Below, piece after piece: positions 47,661 to 56,406 of a DNA stretch of 64,000 bases. Position numbers and translations under genes: made by a program. Below the pieces are notes generated by a model. The model saw nothing but the letters and a program-made list of their open reading frames with translations. It did no database searches and was not told where the DNA came from. Position 1 is the first letter of the stretch, and every line of letters starts with the position of its first letter. This DNA comes from Natronococcus sp. AD-5 (GTDB taxonomy: Archaea > Halobacteriota > Halobacteria > Halobacteriales > Natrialbaceae). Location: assembly GCF_030734285.1 (NCBI RefSeq), contig NZ_CP132294.1, forward strand, positions 992,001 through 1,056,000, given 5' to 3'.

Positions 47661-48352
47661 CGCTCTCCCTCCTCCGTGGCTTCGGCCGGCTTCAGGTACG
47701 ACTCCCACAGATCGAGGGTGACGCTGACGCCGGGTTCGGCGTCCTCGCCCCACAGCTCCGCGCCGTCGAAGGCCACCTGGTAGAGCGGCTCGGCGCCGTC
47801 CCGGCCGTGGGCGCGAGCGTCGGGGAGGGCGTGGGTTCCGCGATGGGTGACCACCTCGCCGCGAGCGCGGCGGACGTACCGCGGGCGGCGGGTGTGTCCG
47901 TCCGGGTGCGCGTTCCGGACCACGACCGCGTCGCCGACCGCGAACGACGGCGATTCGTCGTCGGCGTCGGAATCGTAGGAGTCGGCGACGCCGGCGGCGA
48001 GCCGACCGAGCAGTTCGGGGTCCTCGTACTCTGGAACGCTCGCGTTTCCGGCCTCGAACGCCTCGGTTCGAGCCGCGAAGGCCTCGGGATCGATCGCGTC
48101 GTTTTCGACCAGCAGCCGCGCGAGCGCGGTGACCCAGCGGTCGTAGTAGTTCGACTCGATATAGAAATCCGGTGGCATCCGTTCGATGCTGTGGCGGAAC
48201 TCGTCGATCGAGGCGAAGCGGTTCCCCAGCGTGGCGACGAAGGTCGCGTACGCCTCGCCCTCCCAGCGCTCGTGGAAGGTTTCGCTCGTGCCCCCGTCGT
48301 ACGGGACCGGACCGAACCCGTCCATCCCGCCGAGATCGTGGATCCCGTTCAT
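47657..48352 (-). CDS. Nitrile hydratase beta subunit
   Basis: Structural partner of the alpha subunit, 231 residues, completing the active-site cavity. The start MNGIHDLGGMDGFGPV is almost diagnostic. The N-terminal domain includes ESNYYDRWVTALARLLVE. The C-terminal SH3-like barrel has GDAVVVRNAHPDGHTRRPRYVRRARGEVVTHRG and LYQVAFDGAELWGEDAEP, ending DLWESYLKPA. It is the first gene of the beta-alpha-activator operon, the order typical of cobalt enzymes. No amidase or nitrilase gene is nearby in the window. Confidence 0.95.
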   Translation of the reverse strand: MNGIHDLGGMDGFGPVPYDGGTSETFHERWEGEAYATFVATLGNRFASIDEFRHSIERMPPDFYIESNYYDRWVTALARLLVENDAIDPEAFAARTEAFEAGNASVPEYEDPELLGRLAAGVADSYDSDADDESPSFAVGDAVVVRNAHPDGHTRRPRYVRRARGEVVTHRGTHALPDARAHGRDGAEPLYQVAFDGAELWGEDAEPGVSVTLDLWESYLKPAEATEEGER

Positions 48353-48407
48353 GGCACTCTCGTGTACGGTAATCGTGATAAAACTGGCTGCCGGCCGGTG
48401 CGACGGG

Positions 48408-49166
48408 TCATCGGGACGACGCCGTCTCGAGGTCGGATCGAAGGTGTCGGTCCACGGCCGCGAGAACGCGCTCGAGCACGACCGGATTGTCGCTGGGCCG
48501 GCCGACGCTGACCGCGTCCGCGCCGTAGTCGGCGTACTCGCGGACCGTCTCGTCGCCGCGCACGCCGTTGTTGGCGACGACGAAGAGGTCCGAGGCGTCG
48601 ACGACGTCCGCGATCACCGACTCCGTGTCCATCGCGTCGACGTGCATGAAGGACGCGCCCGCGGCCTCGAGGGCTCGAGCGAGCGTCGCGAGGTCGACGC
48701 CGGGAACCTCCGCGCGGACCTTGACGCCGACGGTGGCGCCGGTCGCGGCGGCTCGCTCGGCGTATTCGCAAAGCCGGTCGGCGTCCCGAAGCAGCGTCTC
48801 GCCGCAACCCACCGCGCACAGTTCGTCCTGGCGGCAGTGGGCGTTGATCTCGAGGAAGGCGTCCCGGTCGCGGCAGACGCGGGCGGCGTCGACGACCGGT
48901 TCCGGGGTCGCACTCCGGACGTTGAACGCCGGCTGGATCGGGGCGTCCTCGAGGGCAGCGAGCTGGCGATCGATAAACCCGACGGGATCCTCCGGGAGGA
49001 ACTCGTTGCGGTCGCGGGCGACCATCTCGCGGGCCGCCGCTCTCGAGCCCTCGTCGAGCGCGATGCCCCCGAGGAAGGCCGCCCCGGCGTAGTCGGCGCC
49101 GGCGCGAGCCCAGTCGGCGTCCGCCTCGCCGCTGAGACTCGCCAGCGCGAGCGGTGGCCGGAACAC
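48408..49166 (-). CDS. Dus-like TIM-barrel flavoprotein next to cofD
   Basis: Protein of 252 residues with a TIM-barrel sequence like tRNA-dihydrouridine synthases: FRPPLALASLSGEADADWARAGADYAGAAFLGG, the EINAHCRQDELCAVGCGETLLRD segment with the catalytic-type cysteine, GVKVRAEVPGVDLATLARALEAAGASFMHVDAMD, then VVANNGVRGDETVREYADYGADAVSVGRP. The C-terminal RNA-binding helical domain of true Dus proteins is missing. The start is a GTG only 1 base past the cofD stop, so it is coupled to cofD. Function may be in F420 metabolism rather than tRNA modification; that is inference. Confidence 0.8.
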   Translation of the reverse strand: MFRPPLALASLSGEADADWARAGADYAGAAFLGGIALDEGSRAAAREMVARDRNEFLPEDPVGFIDRQLAALEDAPIQPAFNVRSATPEPVVDAARVCRDRDAFLEINAHCRQDELCAVGCGETLLRDADRLCEYAERAAATGATVGVKVRAEVPGVDLATLARALEAAGASFMHVDAMDTESVIADVVDASDLFVVANNGVRGDETVREYADYGADAVSVGRPSDNPVVLERVLAAVDRHLRSDLETASSR

Positions 49167-49167
49167 G

Positions 49168-50160
49168 CTAGCTCACGAGGCCGATCGCCTCCGCGACCGC
49201 GCCGATCACGCGCTCGGCGTCGGCCGGTTCGTCGATCCCGATGTCGGTTCGGACCGTCGGCCGGTCGAACGTCGTCCCGTCGTCCTCGTCGATCACGAAC
49301 GCGTCGGCGAACGGGTACGCCTCGGCGAGTCCCGCGGTGCTCGGCTCGTAGCCGACGGCGGCCATCAAGTCGGCGGCTGGCCCCGAGAACGCCTCGCTCC
49401 CGAGAAACGGCGAGACGGCGACGACCGTCGTCTCCTCGAGCACGTCGGCGATCCCCGGGACGGCGAGCATCGGCCCGATGCTGGTGACGGGGTTCGACGG
49501 ACCGAGGACGACTGTGTCGGAGAGCGCCTCGAGCACGCCCGGCGCGGGGTCGGCGGTTTCGGCGCCGCGGAACTCGACCGTCTCGACGGTCGGCTCGCCC
49601 CGATTCGCGACCCAGTACTCCTGAAAGTGCATCGTCCCGTCGGCGGTGTGGACGAGACTCGCGACGGGATCGTCGCTCATCGGAAGCAGGTCGATCGTCA
49701 GCCCGAACGCCTCGGCGAGTTTTCGGGTCGCCCCGCTCAGCGAGTAACCTTGGTCGAGGAGGCTCGTCCGAGTGATGTGGACGGCCCGATCGCGGTCGCC
49801 GATCGTCATGAACTCCGCGACCCCCGAAAAGCGCCGCCACTCGGCGATCTCGCGGCCCGCGGTCTGCTTCGATTCGTCGAGGTACTGCGGTCCGTCGGGA
49901 AGGTCCGCGGCCGCGGCGAGCTCCATCAACTCCGCGTTCGTCTCGTGGGTGTCTCCCTCGATCCCCCACCAGGTCTCGCGATCGAGGACGTCGCCGCCCT
50001 GGAAGAGCACGGTGTCGACGTCCGGCGAGACGAGGAGTCCCCCGAGCTCGATATCGTCGCCGGTGTTGGCGACGACCGTCGTCTCCGCCGGCGAGAACGC
50101 GGCGGCGACACCGTCCAACAGCTTCGGCGTGCCGGTGCCACCGGAGAGGAACGTGACCAT
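49168..50160 (-). CDS. cofD: 2-phospho-L-lactate transferase (F420 synthesis)
   Basis: CofD joins the phospholactyl (or phosphoenolpyruvyl) moiety from the guanylylated donor to the deazaflavin Fo, giving F420-0. At 330 residues the size is typical. Recognisable blocks are [22 protein letters not shown] at the N terminus, [30 protein letters not shown]-like [19 protein letters not shown], and the C-terminal [19 protein letters not shown]. The start at 50160 is set by the family's first strand. It implies that F420 enzymes such as the one at 612-1616 are functional. Confidence 0.96.
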   Translation of the reverse strand: MVTFLSGGTGTPKLLDGVAAAFSPAETTVVANTGDDIELGGLLVSPDVDTVLFQGGDVLDRETWWGIEGDTHETNAELMELAAAADLPDGPQYLDESKQTAGREIAEWRRFSGVAEFMTIGDRDRAVHITRTSLLDQGYSLSGATRKLAEAFGLTIDLLPMSDDPVASLVHTADGTMHFQEYWVANRGEPTVETVEFRGAETADPAPGVLEALSDTVVLGPSNPVTSIGPMLAVPGIADVLEETTVVAVSPFLGSEAFSGPAADLMAAVGYEPSTAGLAEAYPFADAFVIDEDDGTTFDRPTVRTDIGIDEPADAERVIGAVAEAIGLVS

Positions 50161-50248
50161 ACGCGACACTCTCGCGTGAGGGGCCTTAATGACTTGCGGC
50201 ACGGGCTCCGATCGGGAAGGCGATCGCTCGAGACGAACCGAGCGACGA

Positions 50249-51049
50249 CTACCGGTTCCAGGCCGCGTCGTCGGGGTCGACCAGCCGCTCTCCCCGATCG
50301 AGCGCGTCGATCCGCTCGAGTTCGTCCTCGCTCAGATCGATCTCGAGGGCCTCGTGGTTCTCCCGGACGTGCTCGCCGGTTCCCTTCGGGATCGGGACGA
50401 CGCCGTCGCGCTCGTAGTGCCAGGCCAGCGCGATCTGGACCGGGGTCGCGTCGCGCGCGTCGGCGATCTCCCGGAGCGCGTCGATCTCGTTCACCTCGGC
50501 TTTCGCGATCGGACAGTACGCGACCGTCTGCACGTCGTGCTCCCGCGAGAAGGAAACGAGGTCGTCCTGCTGGAGTCGCGGGTGGAGTTCGACCTGATTG
50601 GCGAGCAGCGGCGACTCGAGGATCTCCACTGCCTCATCGAGCAGGCCGATCGTGAAGTTGCTGACGCCGACGTGGCGGGTCCAGCCTCGATCGCGGACCT
50701 CGTCGAGCGCCGGCAGCGTCTCCTCCGGATCGTACGCGTCGGTCGGCCAGTGGACGTACAGCAGGTCGACGTACTCGACGCCGAGACGCTCGAGGCTCTC
50801 CTCGGTCGTCTCGATCACGTCCTCGTGAGCGAGATTCGAGGGATGGACCTTCGTCGCGAGAAAGACGTCATCGCGGTCGACGTCGGCTTGCTCGAGGGCG
50901 CGGCCGACCGCCCGCTCGTTGTCGTACATCTGGGCCGTGTCGACGTGTCGGTAGCCGGTCTCGAACGCCGTGACGACGGCGTCGGTGCAGGCGTCGCCCT
51001 TGTGGCCGGACGTGCCGAACCCCGGCTGTGGGATGTCCGTCGGTGACAT
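50249..51049 (-). CDS. Aldo/keto reductase
   Basis: NADPH-dependent (beta/alpha)8 reductase of 266 residues. The catalytic tetrad is identifiable: Asp and Tyr in [21 protein letters not shown], Lys in [17 protein letters not shown] and His in [14 protein letters not shown]. The cofactor region shows [21 protein letters not shown]. It resembles the 2,5-diketogluconate reductase group of short AKRs, but the substrate is not predictable. The start is at 51049; an upstream in-frame codon six residues earlier is less likely. Confidence 0.93.
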   Translation of the reverse strand: MSPTDIPQPGFGTSGHKGDACTDAVVTAFETGYRHVDTAQMYDNERAVGRALEQADVDRDDVFLATKVHPSNLAHEDVIETTEESLERLGVEYVDLLYVHWPTDAYDPEETLPALDEVRDRGWTRHVGVSNFTIGLLDEAVEILESPLLANQVELHPRLQQDDLVSFSREHDVQTVAYCPIAKAEVNEIDALREIADARDATPVQIALAWHYERDGVVPIPKGTGEHVRENHEALEIDLSEDELERIDALDRGERLVDPDDAAWNR

Positions 51050-51454
51050 GGACGAGGCTACGCCCACCCGTCACTCGGCGGTGTGGAAACCGGCAAAACG
51101 AGGCCAATCGAAACCGGTCGGCGCGGATGGTCGTGTTCCGTACAGGCCGAGCGGGTAATGGAGGGACGATCGATCTCACCGATCGCTGTCGAGAACGGCG
51201 TGCTGAATACAGAGGATGGATTCAGCAATGCGACTTCATTGTTCCGAGCGATCATGGCTGAACCAGCCGCTCAGTAGGCGTGCGAACTTAACGCCAGACT
51301 CGTCCTGCATCCGGCTGAAAATACCCATTTCGGTAATGGTGATTACTCCAGTTGATGGGAACGAGTGAGAAAGATAGTATCATTCGACGCCCGCCGTCGT
51401 GGTACCACGACCCTCGGAAGTGTTATCCGCGTACTTCCTCTACGTTTGTTTGCA
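51050..51454. other. Intergenic stretch with repeat elements
   Basis: This stretch of 405 bases between the aldo/keto reductase and cold-shock genes holds no gene. It contains one copy of the 29-bp repeat (51200-51228) inside a longer element (about 51181-51272) that recurs at about 57564-57655. Near the cold-shock gene there is a small inverted repeat, CCATT-N5-AATGG (51325-51339), and GTGTTATCCG (about 51419-51428) as the probable TATA region for a short-leader transcript. Confidence 0.5.
51200..51228 (-). repeat. 29-bp dispersed repeat, copy 1
   Basis: Begins GTGCTGAATACAGAGG and ends near GATTCAGCAA. Read on the minus strand it aligns with copies at 52561 and 57515, sharing TGTATTCAGCAC at one end and a GTGC/GCAC-like partner at the other. 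The inner half is diverged. Confidence 0.5.
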
Positions 51455-51649
51455 ATGGCAAACGGTAAGGTTGATTTCTTCAATGACACAGGCGGCTACG
51501 GTTTCATTTCGACGGACGACGCGGACGATGACGTATTCTTCCACATGGAGGACGTCGGCGGACCGGACCTCGAAGAAGGCACAGCGATCGAATTCGACAT
51601 CGAACAGGCCCCCAAGGGCCCCCGTGCGACGAACGTCGTCCGCAACTAA
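51455..51649 (+). CDS. Cold-shock domain protein
   Basis: Single cold-shock domain of 64 residues binding single-stranded nucleic acid. RNP-1 appears as GGYGFISTDD and RNP-2 as DVFFHMEDV, within MANGKVDFFNDTGGYGFIST. The C-terminal strand is GPRATNVV. It probably acts as an RNA chaperone in the cytoplasm. Start at 51455; the upstream open frame is noncoding by composition. The transcript should have a leader of only a few bases. Confidence 0.96.
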   Translation: MANGKVDFFNDTGGYGFISTDDADDDVFFHMEDVGGPDLEEGTAIEFDIEQAPKGPRATNVVRN

Positions 51650-51893
51650 TTTCAACGTCGGACCGCCATCAGATGGCGATTCCGAATGACGGTTTCATTT
51701 TTAGACAGTAGAGTCGAAGCAGTGGTAAGCGGATCACGTTTATTGGTCTCTCCACAGGAATTTTCCCAGAAATTATAGCTTCGAATTTTACCAGTCTCAA
51801 GGTGGTTCTGTAAGCTGGTTGTTGAAAGAATGCCGAATGATTGTATCGATAAACGGCCACAGCGTTACCCCTCTCTATCTCATAATACGCAAG

Positions 51894-52223
51894 ATGGGAG
51901 ACACAAAAAGATCCGAGAGAAGCGAGCAGATGGCGAAGAGTAGCGGCAGCGAGAGCGGGAACTGGCGGAAGCCCTCAACCGTGCCGACGAATCCGCCACT
52001 CGCAGAGGGCAACGGGGAACTCGGCGACCTCGATAGTGCGCTTGAAAACCACGAGTATCCGATGACAACCGATGACGTGATCACGGCTTACGGCGACCGA
52101 AAGGTCGAAACGCAGGACGGATGGGAATCTGTTAAGGCGGGGTTCACATCGATCGATGACGAGTTATATGACTTCCCCGATGACGTGCGAAACCGAATAC
52201 TGGGACTGATCCATCGCGGTTAA
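51894..52223 (+). CDS. DUF5789-like haloarchaeal protein
   Basis: Protein of 109 residues. The N-terminal 45 residues are Ser/Pro-rich and disordered. The rest (LGDLDSALENHEYPMTTDDVITAYGDRKVETQDGWESVKAGFTSI, then YDFPDDVRNRILGLI) matches the pattern of a small haloarchaeal helical family I know as DUF5789 (YPxTxxEL ... YGDxxLE). Function unknown. The start at 51894 avoids a hydrophobic N-terminal extension that looks noncoding. It overlaps nothing and ends 7 bases from a convergent gene. Confidence 0.65.
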   Translation: MGDTKRSERSEQMAKSSGSESGNWRKPSTVPTNPPLAEGNGELGDLDSALENHEYPMTTDDVITAYGDRKVETQDGWESVKAGFTSIDDELYDFPDDVRNRILGLIHRG

Positions 52224-52230
52224 ACCCGCT

Positions 52231-52470
52231 TCAGTCGTCGAACGATTCGTCGTGTTGTTCGTAAATGATGGTTAGTGAGCCAGGCGACTGGTTTCTCGCT
52301 GCCTCGCGGATCGCCGCAAACTGCTGAAGTAACTTGTTTAGGTCGGTATTGTTCTGAAGAGAGTTACTCCGTTCCTCACGCATTGTATCGTACACTCGTT
52401 CTGCAAGAAGCCGAACAATGTGAGCGTCGCTTTTTGTTTTGATTTCGAAGGTGGCCTCATAACGAGACAT
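52231..52470 (-). CDS. Small hypothetical protein
   Basis: Protein of 79 residues: MSRYEATFEIKTKSDAHIVRLLAERVYDTMREE, then a helix with LNKLLQQFAAIREAARNQSPG, then a strand SLTIIYEQHDESF. Predicted beta-alpha-alpha-beta with no cysteines. Codon use is less GC-biased than in the core genes, as is the surrounding stretch, suggesting acquired or fast-evolving DNA. I do not recognise the family. An in-frame ATG at 52509 is an alternative start. Confidence 0.55.
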   Translation of the reverse strand: MSRYEATFEIKTKSDAHIVRLLAERVYDTMREERSNSLQNNTDLNKLLQQFAAIREAARNQSPGSLTIIYEQHDESFDD

Positions 52471-52560
52471 ACGTAGAGAGTCGTGCCCCAGTGGGAAAGA
52501 GCTGGTCACTGTTTTGCCTATACTGGACGTTCAGACTTCCGTGTTAATCGCCCTCGGCTC

Positions 52561-52589
52561 GTGCCACATTCGCGCTATGTATTCAGCAC
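52561..52589 (+). repeat. 29-bp dispersed repeat, copy 2
   Basis: Runs from GTGCCACATTCGCGC to ATGTATTCAGCAC, with complementary GTGC/GCAC ends. It lies in the 228-base spacer between the hypothetical gene at 52231 and the glutamate-cysteine-ligase-like gene; nothing else is recognisable in that spacer. Confidence 0.6.
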
Positions 52590-52737
52590 GACTCTACCAA
52601 CATCATCGATAGCGGATAGAAGTAACAGCGTTAGCTGGGCACACCTGCCTAACAGCTGTTTCAGGCGACATCTCATCCGAAGAAGGGACCACCAATAGAG
52701 CCGCAAGAGTGATCGGCGGGACCCGTTCGGAAAACTA

Positions 52738-54300
52738 CTACTGGTCGACGATCCAGTCGGCGAAACTCCCCTCGAGCAGGGTCTCGGACTGTTTGGCTAC
52801 GTACTCCTGTTGCATCGATTCGATCGCGTCCCCCAGCTCGGAGCCGTTCTCAACCGCGGCGCGAACCCGATCGCGTTTCCAGCGGGCGGGCGTCGTCTCC
52901 TGTCGGACGCGACGGCGGAGCGGGTAGAGGTACTTCGCGGCCTCCTCCTCGGTCAACCCGCGGTTCGTCAGGCCGTCCTCGGCGTGGGCCAGCAGGTCCT
53001 CGTAGAGTTCGAGCCGGTCGGTGGTCTCCTTGCCGTCGTTGGTGATCCAGGTCAGTTCGGCGTCGAACCCCTCGCGCATCGCGGCGTAGAAGTTCTCGCG
53101 GGCGACCGCCCAGTCGAGTTCGAGAACCGGGTGCTCGAGGCGGGTCAGGCTCTCGAGGAGGCCGGCGAAGGCGGCGAGGAAGGAAATCGAGTCTCTGACG
53201 GTCGGCTGGGCGGCGACCGGGCGGAACTCGATGCGGGCGTTGGCGGCCGGCCGCGTCGGGCCGTCGAACACCGGTCGGATCCACCGCCAGTAGGTGCCGT
53301 GCTTGCGCCGGAAGTGCGAGAAGCTGTCGTCGAACCGCTCGCCGGCCTCGACGAGCATCGGGACGATGGTGTCGTCGGTCGCGATCCGGTCGATCGCCTC
53401 GTCGACGCTCTCCAGATCGCGCGGGAATCGAACCTTCCCCTCGCCGGTCGCGGGATCGTTGAGCACCGTCTCGAAGACGCTGATCCGGTGTTCCATCCAG
53501 GCGTCCTCGAGGATCTCCTCGGCGGTCGCGTCCTCGTCGTACAGATCCGACGGGAAGAACGGGGAATTGACGCCGAGCGCGAGCAGCGGGCCGGCCACGC
53601 GCAGCGCGTAGTTGAAGTAGACCGGCAGGTCGAGCGCGTGAGCGACCTGGTAGTGGGGCTGGATCGACGTGATCAGACTCTCGGGCATGACGGTGTCGGC
53701 CTGGAGCGAGACGTGGGGCGCGTCGACGCGCATTCCCGCCGTGTCCGCCCCGCTCGTGTTCGCCATCGTGTGATAGCGCGCGGAGTCGCTCATGTTCGTC
53801 GCGATGCGGATCGTCCGTTCGGTCCCGTCGGCCCCGGCGATCGTCCGCTCGATGCTGTCGGTGAGGTAGGTGGTCGCGTCCTCGCCCTCCGGCGGAATGG
53901 TCCAGAGCGAGTCGCTCACCAGCCGCATCCGCTCGGCCTGGGTCACGTTCAGCGCGGTCTGCAGGCGCGCTTTGATCTCGGCCTCCTGGGCGACCAGCCC
54001 GTACGTGCTCAGCGGCTGCGGGCTGGTCGTCATCTCGGCGTTGTGGAGCCCGAGTTCCTTCTCGAACCCGATGAGCTCGAGCAGCCGTCGCGGGACCCGC
54101 CGGAGCGTGCAGTCGTCGGACTTGACCGCGTAGAACTCGTATTCGAAGCCGACAATCGCCTGCGGGTTGTCGAAGATGCCCTCCTCGACGGCGTCTTTGA
54201 TCACCTCGGCGTCCGCTTTGGCCCGCTCGCGAAACTCGTCGGTGTCGACCGACAGCACGTCCGCGACTCGCGCTGCGAGCTCCGCCTCTTCTGGTGGCAT
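52738..54300 (-). CDS. Glutamate-cysteine ligase-like carboxylate-amine ligase
   Basis: Protein of 520 residues in the glutamate-cysteine ligase fold group (GCS2/COG2170-like). The metal-binding glutamate motif near residue 50 is NPQAIVGFEYEFYAVKSDD; the HNAEMTTSPQPLSTYGL and NARIEFRPVAAQPTVRDSISFLAAFAGLLESL blocks (conserved E and R) follow. Haloarchaea use gamma-glutamylcysteine as their main thiol and have a shorter GshA of this superfamily. This protein is longer, with extra middle and C-terminal helical parts, so the substrate may differ. TTTAAAG about 26 bases upstream of 54300 gives a leaderless start. Divergent from the DNA ligase gene. Confidence 0.7.
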   Translation of the reverse strand: MPPEEAELAARVADVLSVDTDEFRERAKADAEVIKDAVEEGIFDNPQAIVGFEYEFYAVKSDDCTLRRVPRRLLELIGFEKELGLHNAEMTTSPQPLSTYGLVAQEAEIKARLQTALNVTQAERMRLVSDSLWTIPPEGEDATTYLTDSIERTIAGADGTERTIRIATNMSDSARYHTMANTSGADTAGMRVDAPHVSLQADTVMPESLITSIQPHYQVAHALDLPVYFNYALRVAGPLLALGVNSPFFPSDLYDEDATAEEILEDAWMEHRISVFETVLNDPATGEGKVRFPRDLESVDEAIDRIATDDTIVPMLVEAGERFDDSFSHFRRKHGTYWRWIRPVFDGPTRPAANARIEFRPVAAQPTVRDSISFLAAFAGLLESLTRLEHPVLELDWAVARENFYAAMREGFDAELTWITNDGKETTDRLELYEDLLAHAEDGLTNRGLTEEEAAKYLYPLRRRVRQETTPARWKRDRVRAAVENGSELGDAIESMQQEYVAKQSETLLEGSFADWIVDQ

Positions 54301-54409
54301 ACTCCCGATTGCGCGCCCGATCGTCTTTAAAGCACGTCTCTCGGTGACCGTCGCGGGAGCGACCCCGTCTCCGAACCGTTTTACACTCACCGGCGGATAC
54401 ACTCCTTCG

Positions 54410-56200
54410 ATGGAGTTCGCCACGTTCGCCGACCGCGCCGCCGCGATCGAAGCCGAGCCCGCCGACCTCGAGATCGTCGCCCACGTCACGGCGCTGCTCG
54501 AGGAGGCCGGCGGCGAGGAACCGCAGACCCTCGAGATCGTCGCCCGGTTCGTCCAGGGGCGCGTCTTTCCGGCGTGGGAGTCGACGACGCTGGACGTCGG
54601 GCCGAACGCCTGTTACGAGGCGATCGCCCGCGCGGCGGGGACCAACGTCGATGCGGACGACGTCGAGGAGCGACTCGCCGAGATCGGCGAAATCGGCGAC
54701 GTGGCCGCGAGCTACGACTTCGGCGGGCAGGCGGGACTGGGCGCGTTCGCGGGCGGCGGTGCGGCCGCCGACGACGGCGGCGACCTCTCGGTTCGAGAGG
54801 TGTACGAGACGCTGACCGACCTCGCGGCGGCCGAGGGATCCGGCAGTCAGGACCGCAAGGAGGACCTGCTGTTCGGTCTCTTCAACCGGTGCTCGAGCGA
54901 CGAAGCGCGCTACCTCGCCCGCCTCGTCCTCTCGGAGATGCGCATCGGCGTCGGCGAGGGGTCGGTCCGGGACGCTATCGCAGAGGCGTTCGGCGTTCCC
55001 GAGGACGGCGTCGAGCGCGCCCTGCAGGTCTCGAACGATTACGGAGAGGTCGCTCGGGTCGCTCGCGACGAGGGCCGGGACGGACTCGACGCAATCGACC
55101 TGTCGATCGGTCGGCCCGTCCAGGCGATGCTCGCCCAGGCCGGGACGGTGACCGACGCGCTCGAGGAGTGGGACGAAGCGGCGGTGGAGTGGAAGTACGA
55201 CGGGGCTCGCGTGCAGTTGCACCACGATCCCGGGTCCTCGGATACAGACGGCGACGGTGAGGCGGCCGGCGAGACGCGCGTCTTCTCGAGAAACATGGAG
55301 GACGTCACCGACGCGCTCCCCGAGGTCGTCGAGTTCGCCGCCGAGCGCCTCGGGGAGCCGACGATCCTCGACGGCGAGGTCGTCGCGATCGACGACGAGG
55401 GCCGCCCGCTCCCGTTCCAGGAGGTCCTCAAGCGCTTCCGGCGCAAGCACGACGTCGCGAGGGCCCGCGAGGACGTCCCGGTCCGGCCGGTCTTCTTCGA
55501 CTGCCTGCACGCCGACGGCGAGGACCTGCTCGAGGCGCCGCTGACGACCCGTCACGACCGACTCGAGGACGTCCTCGTCGACGATCCGGGCCGAGAGCCG
55601 GAGGACGTCGACGGACTCTCGCTGCTGTGGTACACCGACGATCCCGACGAGATCGAGTCGATCGACGCCGACGCGCTCGAGGCGGGCCACGAGGGGATCA
55701 TGCTCAAGAACCCCGACTCGGCGTACTCGCCGGGACGTCGGGGGAAGAACTGGCGCAAGCGCAAGCCGGACGTCGAGACGCTGGACTGCGTCGTCACCGG
55801 CGCGGAGTGGGGCGAGGGCCGCCGGGCGACGTTTCTGGGGACCTTCGAGCTCTCGGTGCGCGACGAGGACGACAGCGAGGAACTACGTTCCTCTGGCTCC
55901 GCGGTGGAACCGCAGAACCTCGAGACGGTCGGAAAGGTCGCGACCGGCATTACGGACGAAAAGCTCGAGGAGCTGACCGACCTCCTCGAGCCCCACATCG
56001 CCGCCGAGGAGGGCCAGGAGGTGGAACTCGAGCCCCAAGTCGTCTTCGAGGTCGGCTACGAGGAGATCCAGACCTCGCCGACGTACTCGTCGGGTTACGC
56101 CCTACGATTCCCGCGGTTCGTGGGGGTACGTTCCGACAAACGGCCCGAAGACGCGGACACGCTCGAGCGGCTCGAGCGGCTCGAGCGGCTTCGAGAGTAA
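54410..56200 (+). CDS. lig: ATP-dependent DNA ligase
   Basis: DNA ligase I-type enzyme of 596 residues. The N-terminal DNA-binding domain (about 1-230) contains DRKEDLLFGLFNRCSSDEARYLARLVLSEMRIGVGEGSV. The adenylation motif I with the nucleophilic lysine is VEWKYDGARVQLH. Motif III is PVFFDCLHADGEDLLEAPL-like, motif IV HEGIMLKNPDSAYSPGRRGKNWRKRKP, and the OB-fold follows. It seals nicks in replication and repair. Acidic, glycine-rich insertions are haloarchaeal adaptations. TTTTACAC about 28 bases upstream supports the start at 54410. Confidence 0.96.
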   Translation: MEFATFADRAAAIEAEPADLEIVAHVTALLEEAGGEEPQTLEIVARFVQGRVFPAWESTTLDVGPNACYEAIARAAGTNVDADDVEERLAEIGEIGDVAASYDFGGQAGLGAFAGGGAAADDGGDLSVREVYETLTDLAAAEGSGSQDRKEDLLFGLFNRCSSDEARYLARLVLSEMRIGVGEGSVRDAIAEAFGVPEDGVERALQVSNDYGEVARVARDEGRDGLDAIDLSIGRPVQAMLAQAGTVTDALEEWDEAAVEWKYDGARVQLHHDPGSSDTDGDGEAAGETRVFSRNMEDVTDALPEVVEFAAERLGEPTILDGEVVAIDDEGRPLPFQEVLKRFRRKHDVARAREDVPVRPVFFDCLHADGEDLLEAPLTTRHDRLEDVLVDDPGREPEDVDGLSLLWYTDDPDEIESIDADALEAGHEGIMLKNPDSAYSPGRRGKNWRKRKPDVETLDCVVTGAEWGEGRRATFLGTFELSVRDEDDSEELRSSGSAVEPQNLETVGKVATGITDEKLEELTDLLEPHIAAEEGQEVELEPQVVFEVGYEEIQTSPTYSSGYALRFPRFVGVRSDKRPEDADTLERLERLERLRE

Positions 56201-56272
56201 GGTTTCGAATCGCTACATACAGTCACCAGCTCTGTTGAAAGCCGATTATTCGGGTGTATTTGTACCTGAAAA

Positions 56273-56331
56273 AGCTGTTACGTAGGGAGTACGCATGTAA
56301 CACCGGAATGCTCTTAATAGCTGTTACGCAG
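56273..56331. promoter_or_regulatory. Direct repeats AGCTGTTACGyAG upstream of HalOD1 gene
   Basis: AGCTGTTACGTAG (56273-56285) and AGCTGTTACGCAG (56319-56331) are 46 bases apart. The inverse GTAACA (about 56297-56302) lies between them. These TGTTAC sites are upstream of a CTTATCCATATA promoter box (about 56374) serving the gene at 56407, and could be regulator-binding sites. Confidence 0.4.
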
Positions 56332-56406
56332 ACAGAGTCTTACTCACTTCCGTAAGGTCGTGAAAATAACCGGTCTTATCCATATAGAGCGATTCGAGCG
56401 AGCAGG

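Noticed and set aside
54167-54409. An upstream in-frame start for DNA ligase
   Set aside because: It would run through the start and promoter of the divergent gene, and the added residues are Ser/Arg-rich and unlike the family.
52850-55690. A very long minus-strand open frame across the ligase and the ligase-like gene
   Set aside because: It is a by-product of GC-rich codon bias: it lies antisense to lig and out of frame with the 52738-54300 gene, and is Arg-rich with no family motif.
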